Below are positions 6,414 through 10,188 of a stretch of 10,188 bases of DNA, in pieces. Origin of the DNA: Amoebophrya sp. AT5.2 (lineage: Eukaryota; Sar; Dinophyceae; Syndiniales; Amoebophryaceae). The DNA is taken from NCBI GenBank assembly GCA_005223375.1, contig RXOD01006490.1, positions 1-10,188 of the forward strand. Reading direction: 5' to 3'. Position numbers and translations under genes: made by a program. The notes below the pieces were generated by a model. It was not told the origin of the DNA, searched no databases, and saw nothing but the letters and a program-made list of their open reading frames with translations. Each line of letters opens with the position of its first letter. The first letter of the stretch is position 1.

Positions 6414-7400
6414 CTAAGAGTTGTCGACTTCACGGCAGAGGATCGCCATGCGCTCGGGCGTCAGGCGACCACCGAGGAAACGCGTGTTGAGGAAGTCCAG
6501 GCGCCCGATGGTGGCTTGATGGACATGCCCGCTGGGGCAAGTCGCGCGCCCCGTACCCGGACAATTGCCTTCGCACCAGTCGAGGCAGACCTGAATCCCC
6601 GTTCCTTTTCCTTTTCCTCCACCAGCCGGAGGAGCACCTTTGCCGCCACCACCGACTTTTCCGCCCTTCGGGACACCCTTCTGCGGGGCGGCGACAGCAC
6701 CACCTTTGCCAGCGCCACCAGCAGCGGCACCTCCGCCGGCAGGAGCGTTGTACGGGGCAGCGCGTTGCTGAAACTGCTGTTGCAGGGCAGCCACGACGGT
6801 ACCAACGCGCGTCATGACCGCCACCTCCGCGCGTTTGATTTGCTGCTTGGTTTTGACCGCTTGCGTGAACTCCTGCTTCAGGTTGATGGCAACGGCCAAA
6901 ACAACCGAACGCTCGTACGCAGTCGCCGGGTCGCCGCCGACGACCGGCAGCATGCTCGGCTTGAGAACGGTCTCGAAGCTCTTCATGTAAACTTCGTAGA
7001 CCTCGAGACGGGAAAGCTCCTCTTCCTGGCGAATGCGCTGGATCTCGGCCGCATCGATCGGCCCGCTCAAAACGTCCTGCACGACGCGCACCATGTTCAG
7101 GTATTCTTCGTCACTGAGGATTTCGATCGCACGGAGGGACGTGGCGATCGTGAACGGGTTCATGGTGATCGCCGGGGGGCAGGAACGCTTGTCGGCAAGC
7201 GCGTACAGGCGATGAGACGCCGCCAGAGAAACCGCGAAGAGGTAGACTTTCCCATCGATTTTGTGGGCACAGATCGATTGATTTAGATTCAGACGAATCT
7301 CCTGCTGCGGAGTTAACACTCCGTGCCCAGCCTGGGCGCGTCCCTCACGATCAATGCGGACGAAGTCCGCCACGTTATCCTGGGGATTACCGCCGTCCAT
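6414..7400 (-). CDS. Gag-like protein with C-terminal Cys/His zinc-knuckle-like motif
   Basis: The first ATG is at 7400 (MDGGNPQDN, 328 aa); the frame extends three codons upstream only to a GTG. Residues 1-160 are mixed. About 165-212 is a probable long helix or coiled coil (LKQEFTQAVKTKQQIKRAEV region). About 218-268 is a Gly/Lys/Ala/Pro-rich flexible basic linker. A cluster C272-x3-C276-x3-C280-x7-C288-x3-H292-x-H294 follows and recalls the CCCH class of RNA-binding zinc fingers (C-x7-C-x7-C-x3-H), not the retroviral CCHC knuckle. Position between the recombinase and RT genes, helical body, basic linker and nucleic-acid-binding tail fit a Gag/nucleocapsid role, but no Gag homology was recognised directly. 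No protease is present. It could instead be an accessory RNA-binding protein. The ORF is firm; Gag function is inferred. Confidence 0.7.
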   Translation of the reverse strand: MDGGNPQDNVADFVRIDREGRAQAGHGVLTPQQEIRLNLNQSICAHKIDGKVYLFAVSLAASHRLYALADKRSCPPAITMNPFTIATSLRAIEILSDEEYLNMVRVVQDVLSGPIDAAEIQRIRQEEELSRLEVYEVYMKSFETVLKPSMLPVVGGDPATAYERSVVLAVAINLKQEFTQAVKTKQQIKRAEVAVMTRVGTVVAALQQQFQQRAAPYNAPAGGGAAAGGAGKGGAVAAPQKGVPKGGKVGGGGKGAPPAGGGKGKGTGIQVCLDWCEGNCPGTGRATCPSGHVHQATIGRLDFLNTRFLGGRLTPERMAILCREVDNS

Positions 7401-7484
7401 CTCGCACACACAATCGCTCTTTTCGAAGAAGACTTAACTCGCTAGGGGGAACTCCGTTTAACCGCTTAGGGGGGTTTCCAGGCG

Positions 7485-7509
7485 AAAAAACGCAGCTGCG
7501 AATGTTTTT
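7485..7509. other. Palindrome with A/T flanks upstream of the Gag-like gene
   Basis: The perfect 10-bp palindrome CGCAGCTGCG at 7491-7500 is preceded by AAAAAA and followed by AATGTTTTT, so pairing can extend imperfectly on both sides. CAGCTG is also an E-box. It could be a regulatory site for the Gag-like gene or an RNA hairpin between genes. Confidence 0.4.
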
Positions 7510-7553
7510 CATTTTTTTCAAAACGAGGGAGCATGTCTAACTGCAGTAACAGT

Positions 7554-7567
7554 ATGTGTTTTTCGAG
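7554..7567 (-). repeat. Shared spacer motif, copy 2
   Basis: ATGTGTTTTTCGAG (sense CTCGAAAAACACAT) differs from 6225-6238 at one base and, like it, lies sense-downstream of a mini-hairpin array. Confidence 0.55.
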
Positions 7568-7584
7568 AAAGTGCGACGGAAAGC

Positions 7585-7741
7585 GGCATAAAAGCCCAGT
7601 TCAACGAATGTCCTTTACACGAAGTGCGCAAAACGGCATAAGCCGACGATCAGATGATTGGCCGCAGCCCACGATAAATCAGTTAGCCGAAGCTGAGGAC
7701 GTAGTTTTTGGCCGCAGCCCGAGAAGTAAGTGGCCGTAGCC
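7585..7741 (-). repeat. Mini-hairpin array 2 (mostly UNCG loops)
   Basis: Four hairpins carry UNCG loops on the sense strand with a C-G closing pair: 7660-7669 and 7710-7719 (both GGC-UGCG-GCC), 7685-7694 (AGC-UUCG-GCU) and 7732-7741 (GGC-UACG-GCC). A fifth at 7634-7645 is CGGC-UUAU-GCCG, and a looser one at 7585-7596 has a 6-nt loop. Stem polarity (GGC..GCC) is mostly opposite to array 1 (GCC..GGC), so the arrays are not simple copies. The array follows the recombinase stop by about 180 nt. Confidence 0.65.
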
Positions 7742-7748
7742 TCCGAAA

Positions 7749-7759
7749 GTTTTACGAGC
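7749..7759 (-). repeat. Shared spacer motif, copy 3 (partial)
   Basis: GTTTTACGAGC is identical to 6229-6239. Here it lies on the sense-upstream side of array 2, so array 2 has a copy of the motif on each side. Confidence 0.5.
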
Positions 7760-7919
7760 TTGTTTCTCGATCATAGAAGCGCTCCCGAAACGATTGCTGG
7801 CAATGCGTTCGACGAACGGAAAGCACCACAGAAGATGGCTTGGTAGTGCTTGAGTAGTAGACAGCTGACTAGCAGCTAGACCCAAAAATGCTCCATGGAG
7901 ACTTATAGACAGCTCGTAT

Positions 7920-9941
7920 CTAGTTGCCAAAGAGTTCTTTGATTGTCGCCCCCTTCACGACAGGCCACGAGATGCGGACGTCGTCCGGGCACAAAGCAGC
8001 GCTCGACGTGTACCCAGCCGTCGTTTGCAAGTCGCGATGGCGAGCAAACTTGTTCACGACCGCCAGCTCCAGACCACCTTCGAACGCCGCCGTAATGGCC
8101 CCGATTCTAAGCGAATGCGGGGAGTAGTGCTTTCCGGGGATGTCCATGTCCAAGATTTCGATGGTCTTTTTGAAGAAATCCCGGGCGTTGGGGACCGAGC
8201 CCAGCAGGTTGCGGCAGTACTCGAAGCGGGAGTCCGTGATCGCGTGCACGGGGCAAATCGACACGAACTCGTGGGCCGGGCAGAAAGCCGTCTGGTCGCA
8301 GCAGCAGCCGAGCGAGAACTCGGCGCCATGGCATAAAGCGTCCGTTTTCGAAGAAGCCACGACGAACTTGATGCGGCGCCCGGCAGCAGAAGTGGTGCAG
8401 GTTGTACACATGAGATCATCAGCGCGGAGCATCCCGAACCAACCACGCACCAAAAAGCCGGCCCCCGTAGCCAGGTCGATGGAAGACTTGATCTTTTTCG
8501 AGCCTTTCTTGATCTCGCCAGTGTAGATGATTTTGACAGGATCTTCGGCCGCCGTCAACACCATCTTGATCACGTGCGACAAACGGATCCCCTCCGACTT
8601 CGAGCGGATCGCCACCATGCGATTCAGCAGCCCGAAACACGTCGAGTACGTAGCCTTCATCTTGGAGTTGAACGGGGAAAAGGCCGAACAGAACATTTTC
8701 ATGTTGCTGAGGTATTGCGCGCGCGACTGGTCGAAACCGGAAGTCTCCGCCAACAAACCCGTGTACGCCTGGAGCGACCAGGGCGTCACCTTGTCCGGCG
8801 CGGCCTCCAGCCCGCACTCGTCCATGAAAACCGCATAGCGGCGGTACTCGGCTTCGTACTTTTCGTACGTCTTTTTGTTCCATCTGTGCTTGGCCAGGGG
8901 GATCTTGATCTTTTTCATGATGCGATCGACGTCTTGGTTGGCAGGGGCCGGGAGGTGGTCTTTTTTCCGGGGCAGCTTGGCCTTCACCTCGGCCACGTGT
9001 TTCACTTTCATCTCGTCGTAATTCAGCACCGCCTGCTTGACGCCGCGACGGTTCGGCTTGCCGACCTCCTTCTTCTCCTCCAACTTCTTCTTCATGCCCT
9101 GCTTCCGGACACCTTTGACCTTGGTGACGGGCTTCTTGCTGGGTTTCTCGGAGGATTCCGAGGACGACGAGGATTCTTCTTCTTCAGAAGAGGAGGAGGT
9201 CTCCTCATCGGAGGAGGAGGAGGTGGAGTCGGAGTCCTTCTCAAGCTTGAGAGGGCCCCTGTAGGAGGAAGAAGCAGCGGTCTGTTTTTTCAGCTTCTTC
9301 ATCCGCTTCTTTCCCAGCACCTGCTTACCGGTCAGCTCCGGATTTTTCTTCTTGCCGTAGGGCTTCTTGCCCTCGCGCTTCATGCGATTGATAAACTTCA
9401 GCAGGCCCAGGGTTTTCTTCGCGTCATCCTCGAGGTCGCTTTCGGAGACGCCGAAGTCGTTCTTGTTCAAGTTCTTGAAGTAAGTGCCCTTGTTACGCCC
9501 AGTAAGCTGGCGCTGCAGCGGCGAGGACTTCTTTTTCATCACGCTCAGCTGGTCGTCGTCCTCTGCACCGAGCAGCAGCTTGTCCAAGCGGGTGGCCGGG
9601 AACTTTCCGGGCGACTCGGGCGAAGTGTCAGCCACGACTTTCGACTTGTCGGGCGTGGAGGAGAGGGAGATGACCTCGACCGACTCCTTCTTTTTCTTCT
9701 TGTCCTTTTTGGACTTGGACTTCTTTTTCTTTTTCGTGGCCGCCTTTCCCGCCTCGGCGATAAACTGGGCGGCCAGTTGCTTCGCCTTGGAAACTTCGTC
9801 GCTGTCCTCGTCCGAATTGGCCTGCTTCTCCTTTTTGAGGGCGGCCTCACTGCGCTGCGACTTGTAGGCCGCGATAGCCGAGGACGGCTTGAAGCGCTCG
9901 CCCAGCTTACGCAGGGCCTCCGCTTGCAACATGTCTTGCAT
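7920..9941 (-). CDS. Tyrosine recombinase (integrase) with long charged N-terminal extension
   Basis: Catalyses site-specific integration of element DNA through a 3'-phosphotyrosine. ATG at 9941, 673 aa. Residues 350-440 look like the helical core-binding domain. The catalytic domain (about 480-660) has the full residue set: R506 in FGMLRADDL, K532 in SSKTD, H609-S-L-R612, H635 in ARHRDLQTT, and nucleophile Y644 nine residues after H635, the usual spacing. Between K532 and H609 lies a Cys/His-dense segment (C546-C548, C554-x2-H557, C563-x2-H566) that might bind metal. The first 330 residues are unlike a recombinase: Lys-rich runs that could be nuclear localisation signals (70-85, 211-219), an acidic Ser/Glu tract (236-265) and more basic sequence to 330. 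The DR palindrome lies 203 nt upstream of the ATG. A lone recombinase of this kind could suggest a Crypton, but RT-RNase H in the same orientation and repeat-bounded unit argues for a retrotransposon. Very sure of the catalytic domain. Confidence 0.95.
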   Translation of the reverse strand: MQDMLQAEALRKLGERFKPSSAIAAYKSQRSEAALKKEKQANSDEDSDEVSKAKQLAAQFIAEAGKAATKKKKKSKSKKDKKKKKESVEVISLSSTPDKSKVVADTSPESPGKFPATRLDKLLLGAEDDDQLSVMKKKSSPLQRQLTGRNKGTYFKNLNKNDFGVSESDLEDDAKKTLGLLKFINRMKREGKKPYGKKKNPELTGKQVLGKKRMKKLKKQTAASSSYRGPLKLEKDSDSTSSSSDEETSSSSEEEESSSSSESSEKPSKKPVTKVKGVRKQGMKKKLEEKKEVGKPNRRGVKQAVLNYDEMKVKHVAEVKAKLPRKKDHLPAPANQDVDRIMKKIKIPLAKHRWNKKTYEKYEAEYRRYAVFMDECGLEAAPDKVTPWSLQAYTGLLAETSGFDQSRAQYLSNMKMFCSAFSPFNSKMKATYSTCFGLLNRMVAIRSKSEGIRLSHVIKMVLTAAEDPVKIIYTGEIKKGSKKIKSSIDLATGAGFLVRGWFGMLRADDLMCTTCTTSAAGRRIKFVVASSKTDALCHGAEFSLGCCCDQTAFCPAHEFVSICPVHAITDSRFEYCRNLLGSVPNARDFFKKTIEILDMDIPGKHYSPHSLRIGAITAAFEGGLELAVVNKFARHRDLQTTAGYTSSAALCPDDVRISWPVVKGATIKELFGN

Positions 9942-10143
9942 GTGGATGTTGTAGAGCTAAAACTTAATTGAAGTTAGGTTACTAGGGCGGGTAGTGGGAG
10001 AAAAAACAGGTGTTCCGAGAGGGAAACCGAGAGCTACTTCTAAGCGAAGACAGCGACAGCCTGCAAAGTAAAGATAATTGCGCGATGATTCCTTGCCCGC
10101 GTTAGCACGCGTTGTCATTCATTTCGTACCGACGCATAAGATC
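9942..10143 (-). promoter_or_regulatory. Leader between right repeat and recombinase ATG
   Basis: These 202 nt lack an ORF of note and probably hold the promoter or 5' UTR of the element's sense transcript, judged only from position. CGCG-TTAGCA-CGCG (10098-10111) can form a 4-bp stem. GCATAAG at 10134-10140 repeats a word found in the 3' region hairpin (3424-3430). No clear TATA box was seen, apart from the TATA in the palindrome itself. Confidence 0.4.
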
Positions 10144-10161
10144 TATATTGGTCCCAATATA
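10144..10161. other. Palindromic candidate recombination site (right)
   Basis: Identical in all 18 bases to 3156-3173 (TATATTGG-TC-CCAATATA). The flanking bases differ between copies on the left side only, as expected if the palindrome marks the exchange boundary. Confidence 0.6.
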
Positions 10162-10188
10162 ATATTTTGCTTGCACTACATGAACACA
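10144..10188 (-). repeat. Right direct repeat of the retroelement (cut by window end)
   Basis: Matches 3156-3200 at 44 of 45 positions and is still matching at the last base of the window, so its true length is unknown. Bases before 10144 do not match those before 3156. It lies upstream of the recombinase gene in the sense direction. Confidence 0.9.

Larger units (their letters stand above)
7410..7919 (-). other. Spacer between recombinase and Gag-like genes
   Basis: About 510 nt without a convincing gene. It holds mini-hairpin array 2 (7585-7741), two copies of the GTTTTWCGAG motif (7558-7567 and 7749-7758), and a 10-bp palindrome CGCAGCTGCG (7491-7500) flanked by A-rich and T-rich runs, 91 nt upstream of the Gag-like ATG. 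Small frames here on either strand lack recognisable features. Confidence 0.65.
3156..10188 (-). mobile_element. DIRS-order tyrosine-recombinase retrotransposon, complete or nearly so
   Basis: Three long intact reading frames on the minus strand (tyrosine recombinase, Gag-like, RT-RNase H) lie between direct repeats at 3156-3200 and 10144-10188. One repeat plus the interior is 6,988 bp. RT-RNase H together with a tyrosine recombinase, and no aspartic protease, DDE integrase or endonuclease, defines the DIRS order. The methyltransferase-like domain of classical DIRS1 elements was not found. Repeats are direct rather than inverted, which fits the PAT/Ngaro side of the order better than DIRS1. 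The gene order YR, Gag-like, RT/RH is a circular permutation of the usual Gag, RT/RH, YR. The right repeat may continue past the window, so its full length and the true right boundary are unknown. Confidence 0.85.

Noticed and set aside
7920..9941. Crypton DNA transposon (recombinase-only element)
   Set aside because: RT-RNase H and a Gag-like gene lie in the same orientation inside the same pair of repeats, so a retroelement explains the whole unit better.
8574..9971. 465-codon plus-strand frame opposite the recombinase gene
   Set aside because: Its Leu/Phe/Gly-rich translation is the mirror of Lys/Glu/Ser-rich codons of the recombinase; no domain is visible, while the minus strand has a full catalytic set.
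3156..10188. Ordinary LTR retrotransposon (Ty3/Copia type)
   Set aside because: No aspartic protease or DDE integrase was found, and a tyrosine recombinase is present. The repeats begin with a palindrome, not TG..CA ends.

Overview
The window looks like nuclear DNA of a GC-rich unicellular eukaryote. The largest gene ends at consensus GTAAGT 5' splice sites, its product begins with a mitochondrial presequence-like segment, and about two thirds of the window is a tyrosine-recombinase (DIRS-order) retrotransposon, a group known only from eukaryotes. An alveolate or dinoflagellate-related protist is my best guess, but this is inference and I cannot name the organism. No rRNA, tRNA or CRISPR array was seen.

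Layout (all genes on the minus strand). (1) 23-3085: a long intronless coding exon of an unrecognised, probably mitochondrial, alpha-helical protein. It runs into tandem splice donors near the window edge, so the gene probably continues outside. (2) 3156-10188: a retroelement bounded by two direct repeats of at least 45 bp (44/45 identical). The right copy is cut by the window end. Each copy starts with the palindrome TATATTGG-TC-CCAATATA, a candidate recombination site. Read in the sense (minus) direction, the element holds: right repeat; a 202-nt leader; a tyrosine recombinase with a long charged N-terminal extension (9941-7920); a spacer with mini-hairpins; a Gag-like protein with a C-terminal Cys/His knuckle (7400-6414); a second spacer with mini-hairpins; a reverse transcriptase-RNase H (5986-3635); a structured 3' region with an AATAAA signal; left repeat.

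How the parts may work together (inference from the family): the Gag-like protein would package element RNA. RT-RNase H would copy it into DNA that ends as a circle with one copy of the repeat. The recombinase would integrate that circle at the palindromic site, giving flanking direct repeats without an integrase-type target duplication. All three reading frames are open with catalytic residues present, and the repeats differ by one base, so the copy looks young.

Most unusual points: the order YR-Gag-RT/RH, a circular permutation of the usual Gag-RT/RH-YR; the palindrome at the repeat boundary; and, in both spacers flanking the Gag-like gene, arrays of tiny GC hairpins whose loops on the transcript strand are mostly UNCG tetraloops, each array ending in a shared motif.
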